Source of the DNA: Amycolatopsis keratiniphila subsp. keratiniphila
GTDB taxonomy: Bacteria; Actinomycetota; Actinomycetes; Mycobacteriales; Pseudonocardiaceae
Assembly: GCF_001620365.2 (NCBI RefSeq)
Contig: NZ_LQMT02000032.1
Span: forward strand, 125,077-189,076
Direction: 5' to 3'
Length of the DNA stretch: 64,000 nt
How positions within the stretch are numbered: the first letter of the stretch is position 1; each line of letters starts with the position of its first letter. Made by a program: the position numbers and the translations under genes. Under the pieces are notes generated by a model. It was not told the DNA's origin. It searched no databases and saw only the letters and a list, made by a program, of their open reading frames with translations. Of the stretch, positions 25,491-32,971 are shown piece after piece.

Positions 25491-26606
25491 ATGCGAAAAT
25501 CCTTGCCAGGCAAGAAGATCATCGCCGTCGGCTCCCTGGTCGCGCTGCTCGCCGCGACGACCGCCACGCCGGCGCTGGCCGTGACCCATCCGCGGGACGA
25601 AGTCGACAAGGCGCTGAAAACGCTGGTGCAGGACGGCGTCCCCGGCGCGCAGGCGACCGTGTCGGGCCCGTCCGGGCGGACGTGGTCGGAACGCGAAGGC
25701 GTCGGGAACGTCGAGACCGGGACACCGTTCCCGCACGGCTCGAAGTTCCGGGCGGCCAGCATCACCAAGACCTTCGTCGCGGTCGTGGTCCTGCAGCTGG
25801 TCGCCGAGGGGAAGGTGCGGCTGGACGCGCCGATCGACCGCTACCTGCCCGGTCTCGTCCACGGGAACGGCAACGACGGCACCAAGATCACCGTCCGGCA
25901 GCTGCTGCAGCACACCAGCGGGATCTACAACTACCTCCGAGACCTCGACCTCGAAGAGTGGCGCCATCGCGGCGCCGAACCCGAAGAGCTGGTGGCGATC
26001 GGGCTCGCGCATCCGCCGTTGTTCGCCCCCGGCACGGACTGGTCGTACTCCAACACGAACTACATCATCGCCGGGATGCTGATCGAGAAGCTCACCGGTC
26101 GTTCCGTCGCCGGCGAGATCCGGAGCAGGATCACCGGACCGCTGGGCCTGCGCGACACCTCACTGCCCTCGCGCGGCGACGAAAACCTGCCGTATCCGCA
26201 CGCCAGGGGCTACGGGCCCGGCCCCACCGACTACACCGAATTCGATCCCTCGGCCGCCGGGGCCTCCGGCGGGCTCATCTCGACCGGCGCGGACCTGAAC
26301 CGGTTCTACGGAGCGCTCGTCGACGGTCGTCTCCTGCCGCGCGCGCAGCTGGCGGAGATGCAGCGGACCGTTCCGGCGCCCGTCGGGCTCCCCGGCGCGG
26401 AGTACGGCCTCGGGATCGCGTCCGTCCCGCTGTCGTGCGGCGGCAGGTTCTGGGGGCACGGCGGGAACATCGTCGGCTACGCGAACCTGTCCGGCGCCGT
26501 CCCGCACGGCAGGCGGGTGAACGTCGTGGTGAACCTGAATCCCGCGCCGCCCAAGGTGGCCGACGACCTCGCCAAGGCGCTCGACACGGGGTTCTGCGCC
26601 CGCTAA
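25491..26606 (+). CDS. Secreted serine hydrolase (beta-lactamase / D-Ala-D-Ala carboxypeptidase family)
   Basis: 371 residues. ATG at 25491 starts a signal peptide (KKIIAVGSLVALLAATTATP, then ALA). Penicillin-binding fold with Ser90 in AASITKTF (SxxK), YSN in WSYSNTNYIIAG (YxN) and HGG in FWGHGGNIVG (KTG-box equivalent). This is the class C/S12 pattern, and members are DD-carboxypeptidases, esterases or beta-lactamases. With the two-component system before it, a role in cell-wall stress or antibiotic response is possible but unproven. The stop overlaps that of the convergent flavoprotein gene by three bases. Confidence 0.88.
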   Translation: MRKSLPGKKIIAVGSLVALLAATTATPALAVTHPRDEVDKALKTLVQDGVPGAQATVSGPSGRTWSEREGVGNVETGTPFPHGSKFRAASITKTFVAVVVLQLVAEGKVRLDAPIDRYLPGLVHGNGNDGTKITVRQLLQHTSGIYNYLRDLDLEEWRHRGAEPEELVAIGLAHPPLFAPGTDWSYSNTNYIIAGMLIEKLTGRSVAGEIRSRITGPLGLRDTSLPSRGDENLPYPHARGYGPGPTDYTEFDPSAAGASGGLISTGADLNRFYGALVDGRLLPRAQLAEMQRTVPAPVGLPGAEYGLGIASVPLSCGGRFWGHGGNIVGYANLSGAVPHGRRVNVVVNLNPAPPKVADDLAKALDTGFCAR

Positions 26607-27109
26607 ACCGGCGGCAGCAGGTCCAGCACGGAGGTCCACGAGGCCTCCGGGCTTAGCCTCGTGGTGGTGACCCCGGCCGAGGCGAGCGTGTCGAGATGGC
26701 GCCGCCACGCCGGATGGTGGATCCGTGTGTCCTGGATCTGGTAGCCCAGCACGATCGTGATGCCCGGTGTGCCGAGGACGTCGCCGAGCAGGGTCAGCGC
26801 CTGGTTGTCGGCGATGCCCAGCGCCAGTTTCGCCACGGAGTTGGCGGACGCGGGCGCGAAGAGGAACACCCCGGGATCCGGATGCGGCCGGGGTTCGCCC
26901 GGCAGCCGGGAGGTACTGCGGACCGGCAGCCCGGTGAGCTTCTCCAGGTCACCGAGCCTGCCGGTCGTCTCCAGCCAGCGGGCCGCGGTGGGGGTCAGCG
27001 TGATCGCGAGCTCCCAGCCGCGGTCGGCGGCCGGTTTCGCGAGCTGCGCGGCGAACCGGGTGTCCAGTCCGCCGCACGAGCTCGCGACCAGGCCGAGGAC
27101 CCTGCTCAC
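26603..27109 (-). CDS. Flavoprotein of the HFCD (PPC decarboxylase-like) family
   Basis: 168 residues with GTG at 27109 overlapping the rsmB stop (GTGA). The fold is that of homo-oligomeric flavin-containing Cys decarboxylases: VLGLVASSCGGLDTRFAAQL at the start, ITLTPTAARWLE and FLFAPASANSVAKLALGIAD. It is distinct from the CoaBC decarboxylase domain in this window. The product is unknown; a role in flavin or cofactor chemistry fits its position in the fmt-rsmB operon near riboflavin genes. Confidence 0.7.
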   Translation of the reverse strand: MSRVLGLVASSCGGLDTRFAAQLAKPAADRGWELAITLTPTAARWLETTGRLGDLEKLTGLPVRSTSRLPGEPRPHPDPGVFLFAPASANSVAKLALGIADNQALTLLGDVLGTPGITIVLGYQIQDTRIHHPAWRRHLDTLASAGVTTTRLSPEASWTSVLDLLPPV

Positions 27110-28542
27110 CCGGCGGGGTCCGGCTTCCGCAGGACGGCGCAGAACATCGCGTCGGTGCCGTGGCGATGCGGCCACAGCTGGACGTACGGGCCGTCGCCGA
27201 GCTGCGGGACGCCGGGGAAGAACTCCCGCGCGTCGACGATCTGGGCGCCGGCGCGGCGCGCGGTCTCCCCCACGACGCCTTCGGTCTCGGCCAGATGCGG
27301 CGAGCAGACGACGTAGGTGACGATGCCGCCGGGGCGGACCAGGTCGAGCGCCGCGGTGATCAGCTGGCCCTGCAGTTTCGTCAGGTCCGAGATGTCGCTG
27401 GGCTGACGGCGCCAGCGTGCCTCGGGACGGCGCCGCAGCGAGCCGAGACCGCTGCACGGCGCGTCGACGAGGACGCGGTCGTAGCCCGGCTCGAGACCGG
27501 TCTCGCGGCCGTCGGCGACGTGCACGGTCACCGGCAGGTCCTGGACGGCCTTCTCGATCAGCTTCGCCCGGTGCGGGGCCTTCTCGACGGCGTCGACGGT
27601 CGCGCCGGCGGCCACCGCCAGCGCGCCGAGCAGCGCGGCCTTGCCACCCGGGCCGGCGCACAGGTCCAGCCATCGCACGTCGGTGCCGGAGACCGGGACC
27701 CTCGTGACGGCGTAGGCGCACAGCTGGCTGCCCTCGTCCTGCACCGCGGCCAGCTTTTCCTTGATCGGCTCGAGGTCGCCGGGGTCGCCGGAGCCCGCGG
27801 GCAGCCGGACGCCGTAGGGCGAGTACGGCGCGACGTCGCCACCGGTGATGGCGGCCAGCTCCTCGGCGCTGATCTCGCCGGGCCGGGCGACCAGGTGGAC
27901 GTCGGGGCGGTCGTCGTCGGCCTCCAGGGCCGCCTTCAGCTCCGCTCCCTTGTCCCCCAACGCTTCCGCGAACGACCGCGCGACCCAGCGCGGATGCGCC
28001 GTCCGCAGGGCGTAGGCGCCGATCGGGTCGGCGGCCTCGTCGGGGGCCAGTTCGTTCAGCCAGGTCTCTTCGTCCTTTTCGGACACCGAGCGCAGCACGG
28101 CGTTGACGAAACCCGCGATCCAGGAACCGACTTCGGCGCGGACGAGGTCCACAGTGGACCCGACGGCGGCGTGCTGGGGGATGCGGGTGCGCAGCAGCTG
28201 GTACGCGCCGAGCCGCAGCCCGTCCAGCACGACGGCGTCCACCTTGGCCAGCGGCCGGTCGAGGCAGGCCTCGATGACGGCGTCCAGCATGCCCACCGCG
28301 CGGCAGGTGCCGTAGGTCAGCTCGGTGGCCAGCGCGGCGTCGCGGCCGGAGATCCGGCGGTTGCGCAGCAGTTGCGGCAGCACCAGGTTCGCGTACGCGT
28401 CGTCTTCGCGGACGGCGCGCAGGACGTCGAAGGCGACCTGACGAGCCGGGTCGATCTGCGGCGGGCGGCTGGGCCCTTCCTTGCGCGGGGCCGGACGGCC
28501 TCGCTGCGGCCTCGACGGCCGGCGTTCCCTACGCTCGTTCAC
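27106..28542 (-). CDS. rsmB: 16S rRNA (cytosine-5) methyltransferase RsmB
   Basis: 478 residues from GTG at 28542, overlapping the fmt stop (GTGA). A basic N-terminal tail (RRERRPSRPQRGRPAPRKEG) precedes a NusB-like RNA-binding domain (about 35-165) and the SAM-dependent methyltransferase domain with WLDLCAGPGGKAALLG (motif I), DRVLVDAPCSGLGSLRRRPE (motif IV with catalytic Cys region) and VYVVCSPHLAETEGVV-like motif VI (TYVVCSPHLAETEGVV). It methylates 16S rRNA C967 in E. coli numbering. In the conserved fmt-rsmB pair. Confidence 0.94.
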   Translation of the reverse strand: MNERRERRPSRPQRGRPAPRKEGPSRPPQIDPARQVAFDVLRAVREDDAYANLVLPQLLRNRRISGRDAALATELTYGTCRAVGMLDAVIEACLDRPLAKVDAVVLDGLRLGAYQLLRTRIPQHAAVGSTVDLVRAEVGSWIAGFVNAVLRSVSEKDEETWLNELAPDEAADPIGAYALRTAHPRWVARSFAEALGDKGAELKAALEADDDRPDVHLVARPGEISAEELAAITGGDVAPYSPYGVRLPAGSGDPGDLEPIKEKLAAVQDEGSQLCAYAVTRVPVSGTDVRWLDLCAGPGGKAALLGALAVAAGATVDAVEKAPHRAKLIEKAVQDLPVTVHVADGRETGLEPGYDRVLVDAPCSGLGSLRRRPEARWRRQPSDISDLTKLQGQLITAALDLVRPGGIVTYVVCSPHLAETEGVVGETARRAGAQIVDAREFFPGVPQLGDGPYVQLWPHRHGTDAMFCAVLRKPDPAG

Positions 28543-29465
28543 TGCAGGCGCTCTCCTTGTTCGATCCTCATACCGCGCGCCCAGTCGGTGGCCGCCATCC
28601 GCTTCTTCCCCTGCGCCTGCACCTCGCCCAGCCGCACCGGCTTCGACGCCGTGCCGACCAGCACCCGCTTGCGCTCCACGACCAGTTCGCCGGGCGGGGG
28701 CCCCGGCTCGTCGACGATCGTCACCGGGCCGAGTTTCAGCCGCTCGCCCCGGAATTCCGCCCACGCGCCCGGCTCCGGCGTGACCGCGCGGATCTGTCGG
28801 TCGACCGCGGCGGCCGGGTCGGCGAACGACACGCGCGCGTCCTCGACGGTCACCTTGGGCGCGTAGCTCACGCCGTCGCCGGTCTGCGCGACCGCGCGCA
28901 GCGAACCGTCGGCGATTCCGTCCATCGTGGACACGAGCAGCTTCGCCCCGGACTCCGCCAGCCTGCCGAGCAGCTCGCCGGCGGTGTCGGTATCGGCGAT
29001 CTGCTCGGTGACCACGCCGTAGACCGGGCCCGCGTCGAGTTCCTTGACGATGCGGAACGTCGAGGCGCCGGTGATCTCGTCCCCGGCGCGGATCGCGGCC
29101 TGGACCGGCGCGGCGCCACGCCACGCGGGCAGCAGCGAGAAGTGCAGGTTGACCCAGCCGTGCGCCGGGATGTCCAGCGCGGCCTGGGGCAGCAGCGCCC
29201 CGTACGCGACCACCGGGCACGCGTCGGGCGCGATCTCCGCGAGCCGGGCGAGGAACGCGGGGTCGCTCGCCTTCGGCGGGGTCAGCACCTCGATCCCGTG
29301 CTCGTCGGCCAGCGCGCCGATCGGCGACCGGACGACCCGGCGGCCGCGGCCCGCCTGTGCGTCCGGACGGGTCACGACGGCGACGACCTCGTGCTGCTCG
29401 GACGCCAGCAGCGCGCGCAGCGACGGGACCGCGGGTTCGGGGGTACCGGCGAAGACGAGGCGCAT
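28539..29465 (-). CDS. fmt: Methionyl-tRNA formyltransferase
   Basis: 308 residues, ATG at 29465 preceded by GGAGG at seven bases; an in-frame TTG one codon earlier is less likely. It formylates initiator Met-tRNA with 10-formyl-THF. Motifs: RLVFAGTPEPAVPSLRALL, HGWVNLHFSLLPAWRGAAPV (signature), DTDTAGELLGRLAE and the C-terminal OB-fold. In related genomes fmt follows priA; here ggt and a peptidase gene separate them. Confidence 0.95.
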   Translation of the reverse strand: MRLVFAGTPEPAVPSLRALLASEQHEVVAVVTRPDAQAGRGRRVVRSPIGALADEHGIEVLTPPKASDPAFLARLAEIAPDACPVVAYGALLPQAALDIPAHGWVNLHFSLLPAWRGAAPVQAAIRAGDEITGASTFRIVKELDAGPVYGVVTEQIADTDTAGELLGRLAESGAKLLVSTMDGIADGSLRAVAQTGDGVSYAPKVTVEDARVSFADPAAAVDRQIRAVTPEPGAWAEFRGERLKLGPVTIVDEPGPPPGELVVERKRVLVGTASKPVRLGEVQAQGKKRMAATDWARGMRIEQGERLQ

Positions 29466-29673
29466 CAACGCACCTCCGCCGGGGGGACGGGTACCTCTGA
29501 CTGGGCGAACATCGCCGCTCAGTCTAGAAGGAGCTCACCACCCCGGCGCGCTCGCTCTCCCTCTGCGGTGCGGCGGCTGCAATGAACGGTCCTTTCCTTG
29601 CAAATTTCGCAAGGAAAGGACCGTTCCTAGCACGCGAGAGAGCTGTAAGAGGCCTTCGCGAGCGAAGTCGTCC
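29466..29673. other. Gap between ggt and fmt with one long palindrome
   Basis: No gene is seen here. Positions 29584-29626 contain GAACGGTCCTTTCCTTGC and its exact reverse complement around AAATTTC, an 18-bp copy of the palindrome at 19302-19356. It lies about 48 bases after the ggt stop, where it can serve as its terminator. Confidence 0.8.
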
Positions 29674-31485
29674 TTAACGCGGCGGCCAGGGCAGCACGAC
29701 GGCCGCCGAGCCACCTCCCCGGCGCGTGGGTTCGGCCGCCGCGAGCCACCGGCCGTCCTTCAGCCGTTCGACGCCGGTCGCCGCCCCGATCTCCGCGGGT
29801 GCCGTCGAGAAGCCCTGCCCCTTGGCCTTCAGCGCCGCGAGCACCTCGGTCTGGTCCAGGAACGCCTGCTCCACCTGCGCGGCCGCGGAGTTCCGCTGCG
29901 AGGCGCGCGGTTCGGCGATCGCGTCGACCAGCTTCAGCCCGCGGTCGATGCGGCCGGTGAGGATCTGCAGCACCGTGGTGATGATCGACGCGCCACCGGG
30001 CGAGCCGACGGCGAGGAACGGCTTGCCGTGATCGAGCACGATGGTCGGCGCCATCGACGAACGCGGCCGCTTCGCCGGGCCCGGCAGGTTCGGGTCGGGC
30101 ACGCCCGGCGTCACCGGGGTGAAGGAGAAGTCGGTCAGTTCGTTGTTGAGCAGGAAGCCGCGGCCCGGCACGACGATGCCGCTCCCGCCCTCCTGCTCGA
30201 TGGTCAGCGTGTAGGCGACGACGTTGCCCCACCGGTCGGCGACCGTGAGGTGCGTGGTGTTCTCGCCCTCGTACGGGGTCGGCGCGGGGTTCGTCCCGGC
30301 CACGCACGGCGTGGGCTTGCGCGGATCCGCCGGCGCGACCGGGCTGGTCCCGGCCTTCGCGGGGTCGATCAGGCACGCGCGGCTGTCGGCGAACTTCTGG
30401 CTGATCAGTTCCTTCGCCGGGACGTCGACGAAGGCCGGGTCGCCGATCCACCGGTTGCGGTCGGCGAAGGCGTACCGGGTCGACTCCAGGAAGTAGTGCA
30501 GATAGTCGGCCTTCTCCAGCTTCGAGAGCTTCGTGTTCTCGAGGATGTTCAGCGCCTCGCCGACGGTCAGCCCGCCGGACGACGGCGCGGGCATGCCGTA
30601 GACGTCGAGACCGCGGTACTTGGTCTTCGTCGGCTTCCGCTCGACAACGCGGTACTTCGCGAGGTCGGCGGCGGTCATGTCACCGGGACGCACCTTCAGC
30701 GTCGACGCGGGGTCGACCGGCGGCTTCCGCACCGTGTCGACGACGTCCGCGCCGATCGGGCCGCGGTAGAGCACGTCGGTGCCCTTCGCGGCCAGCTGCG
30801 CGTACGTGCCCGCGAGGTCCGGGTTCTTGAACGTCGAGCCGACCGCGGGCGGCGCGCCGCCGGGCAGGTACAGCGACCGGGTGGACGGGAACGCCGAGAA
30901 GCGGGCGGCGTTGTTCGCGATCTGGGTGTTGAAGGTCTGGTCGACGGTGAAACCCTTGCGTGCGAGTTCTTCGGCGGGCTTGACCGCCTTCGCCAGCGAC
31001 TTGGTCCCCCATTTGCGCAGGGCTTCCTGCCAGGTGGCGGGTGTGCCGGGAACGCCGACGCCCAGTCCGCTGGTGACGGCCTCGGCGAACGGGATCGCCT
31101 TGCCGTTCTCGACGAACAGGTTCTCGTCCGCGGTCGACGGGGCGGTCTCGCGGCCGTCGAGGGTGTGCACCTTGCCGGAGCGCGCGTCGTAGTAGACGAA
31201 GAAGCCGCCACCGCCGAATCCGGCGGAGAACGGGTCGGTGACGCCGAGCGCGGCGGCCGTCGCGACGGCCGCGTCGACGGCGTTGCCGCCCTCGCGCAGG
31301 ATCTTCGTGCCGATCGCGGTCGCGTCCGCGTCGATGCTCGACACCGCGCCCAGATAGCCGACGGCGGTGGGCGATTTGGGTGTCGGTGGCGCTGCCGCCG
31401 CCATCCCCGGTGCGGCGGTGCCGACCAGGACGGCGATCGCGGTGACTGCGGTGATGCGTACCGGAGTTCTTCTGTGCGCGGCCAT
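29674..31485 (-). CDS. ggt: Secreted gamma-glutamyltransferase
   Basis: 603 residues from ATG at 31485; signal peptide RITAVTAIAVLVGTAAPGMA. N-terminal nucleophile hydrolase: a precursor cleaves itself before Thr410 (GENTTHLTVADRWGN), leaving chains of about 409 and 194 residues. Other family motifs: GGNAVDAAVATAAALGV, FGGGGFFVYYD, DGRETAP, SSGGLTVGEALNIL and MAPTIVLDHGKPFLAVGSPG. It cleaves or transfers the gamma-glutamyl group of glutathione and gamma-glutamyl peptides outside the cell. Divergent, 97 bases apart, from a secreted pyroglutamyl-peptidase-like gene, suggesting joint use of gamma-glutamyl or 5-oxoproline compounds. It interrupts the usual priA-fmt neighbourhood. Confidence 0.93.
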   Translation of the reverse strand: MAAHRRTPVRITAVTAIAVLVGTAAPGMAAAAPPTPKSPTAVGYLGAVSSIDADATAIGTKILREGGNAVDAAVATAAALGVTDPFSAGFGGGGFFVYYDARSGKVHTLDGRETAPSTADENLFVENGKAIPFAEAVTSGLGVGVPGTPATWQEALRKWGTKSLAKAVKPAEELARKGFTVDQTFNTQIANNAARFSAFPSTRSLYLPGGAPPAVGSTFKNPDLAGTYAQLAAKGTDVLYRGPIGADVVDTVRKPPVDPASTLKVRPGDMTAADLAKYRVVERKPTKTKYRGLDVYGMPAPSSGGLTVGEALNILENTKLSKLEKADYLHYFLESTRYAFADRNRWIGDPAFVDVPAKELISQKFADSRACLIDPAKAGTSPVAPADPRKPTPCVAGTNPAPTPYEGENTTHLTVADRWGNVVAYTLTIEQEGGSGIVVPGRGFLLNNELTDFSFTPVTPGVPDPNLPGPAKRPRSSMAPTIVLDHGKPFLAVGSPGGASIITTVLQILTGRIDRGLKLVDAIAEPRASQRNSAAAQVEQAFLDQTEVLAALKAKGQGFSTAPAEIGAATGVERLKDGRWLAAAEPTRRGGGSAAVVLPWPPR

Positions 31486-31582
31486 GGCGCGAGTCTGCCC
31501 CGCCTGTCCACCCCGGACAAGACCCGCCGAGACCTGCGTTCGTCGGTGGTGCGGCCCTGGCGGGATGAGCAGAATGCGGGCC

Positions 31583-32962
31583 ATGAAGACTCCCGGCAGG
31601 CGGTGGGGCGCCTTCCTCCCGCTGCTCATCGCTCTTCCCGTCCTCGCTGTCCCCGGTGTCGCGCAGGCAGAAGGCGCTAGCGCCTGCTTCGACGACTCCG
31701 CCGCGATCACCGTCGAGGAGAAGCGGCTCACCGCGACCATGCCTTCGGGTGGTCCGGCGGTCGGCCCGGAACTCGTCCGGCTCGCCGGATTCGACAAGCT
31801 CGTCTCCGACTTCACGACACGTCTCTGCGCCACGAAGACCGCCTTGCGGGCCGAGAAGCTCGCCGAGACCGCTGGTGACGGGCTCTGGCGCACCGCGGTC
31901 GACCGCGCGCAGGGCCGCCGTCCCGATCTCGGCAGTATCGACAAGGCCGACGACCGGCCGCTCTACTGGGCCCGTCTCCAGATGAGCAAGGCGTTGCGGC
32001 AGTGGACGCCGCGGTTCCCGCTGTCCGCGCCCGCCCGGGCGGAGCTGCTGAAGACGTTCGATTTCGGCGCGCGGGGGCTCGACGACTCCCGTTTCCCCGC
32101 CGGCCCGAAGCTGCGCAGGGTGCTGGTGAGCGGTTTCGACCCGTTCACCCTCAACGGCGCGGGCGTCCGCATCGCGAACCCGTCGGGTGCGGCGGCGCTG
32201 CATCTCGACGGCAAGACGATCCAGACGCCGACCGGGCCCGCGCTGGTGCAGGCCGTGTCGTTCCCGGTGGTGTGGAGCTACTTCGACGCCGGCATCGTCG
32301 AGTCGGCCTACGGTCAGGCGTTCACGGACCGGTTCCGCCGTCCGGAGCTGATCATGACGATCAGTCAGGGGCGCCCCGGCCGCTTCGACATCGAGCGGTG
32401 GGCGGGTGCCTGGCGCGGTGGTTTTCCGGACAACCTCGACGAGCCCGTTCGCGGCCAGGTCCCGCCCGCCGACGGCTGGCCGCAGCCGGACGTCCAGTTC
32501 ATCGAAACCACGCTGCCGCACGAAAAGATGCTCGCCGCGCCCGCCGGGGCGTACCAGGTGCTGTACAACGAGGCGTTCTGCGTCTGGCCGGACAGCACGA
32601 AACCGGGCACGGGGACCGCGGTATGCCGGACGGACGCGCCGAAACCGGGCGAGATCGCCGCTTCGGGCGGGGGCGGCAACTATCTGTCGAACGAGTCCAT
32701 GTATCGCAGCAACCGGCTCCGGACGGGCCTCGGCCTGACCGGGATCGCGGGCGGGCACCTGCACACGCCCGTCCTCGGTACGCCCGCAGATCCTTCGGCC
32801 CTGACCGACGCCGATTTCGAGGCACGGCGGGCGGCGATCTCCTCGCAGATCGTCACCCTGCTCACCGCCGCCCTGGGCGGCTCCGCCACGAAGCCCGCTT
32901 CGCCCGCCCCAGGCGCTTCGGCCCGTGCCGACGTCCTCGCGACCCCCGGCACGACCCTCTGA
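31583..32962 (+). CDS. Secreted pyroglutamyl-peptidase I-like protein with Ser in place of the catalytic Cys
   Basis: 459 residues from ATG at 31583 (in-frame ATG at 31565 also possible). A signal peptide (RRWGAFLPLLIALPVLAVPG) and a novel N-terminal region of about 130 residues precede a C15-type fold: RVLVSGFDPF followed by NPSG (substrate loop), and FDIERWA, where Glu matches the family catalytic Glu. The segment GGNYLSNESMYR aligns with the family T-A-G-T-Y-V-C-N-H pattern, with Ser369 where the nucleophilic Cys belongs; the later GGHLHTPVL keeps the His. Normal PCPs are cytosolic and about 215 residues; this one is exported and twice as long. It may be a serine-dependent peptidase or a binding protein. 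Overall confidence in the family is moderate. Confidence 0.7.
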   Translation: MKTPGRRWGAFLPLLIALPVLAVPGVAQAEGASACFDDSAAITVEEKRLTATMPSGGPAVGPELVRLAGFDKLVSDFTTRLCATKTALRAEKLAETAGDGLWRTAVDRAQGRRPDLGSIDKADDRPLYWARLQMSKALRQWTPRFPLSAPARAELLKTFDFGARGLDDSRFPAGPKLRRVLVSGFDPFTLNGAGVRIANPSGAAALHLDGKTIQTPTGPALVQAVSFPVVWSYFDAGIVESAYGQAFTDRFRRPELIMTISQGRPGRFDIERWAGAWRGGFPDNLDEPVRGQVPPADGWPQPDVQFIETTLPHEKMLAAPAGAYQVLYNEAFCVWPDSTKPGTGTAVCRTDAPKPGEIAASGGGGNYLSNESMYRSNRLRTGLGLTGIAGGHLHTPVLGTPADPSALTDADFEARRAAISSQIVTLLTAALGGSATKPASPAPGASARADVLATPGTTL

Positions 32963-32971
32963 CCCCACGCG

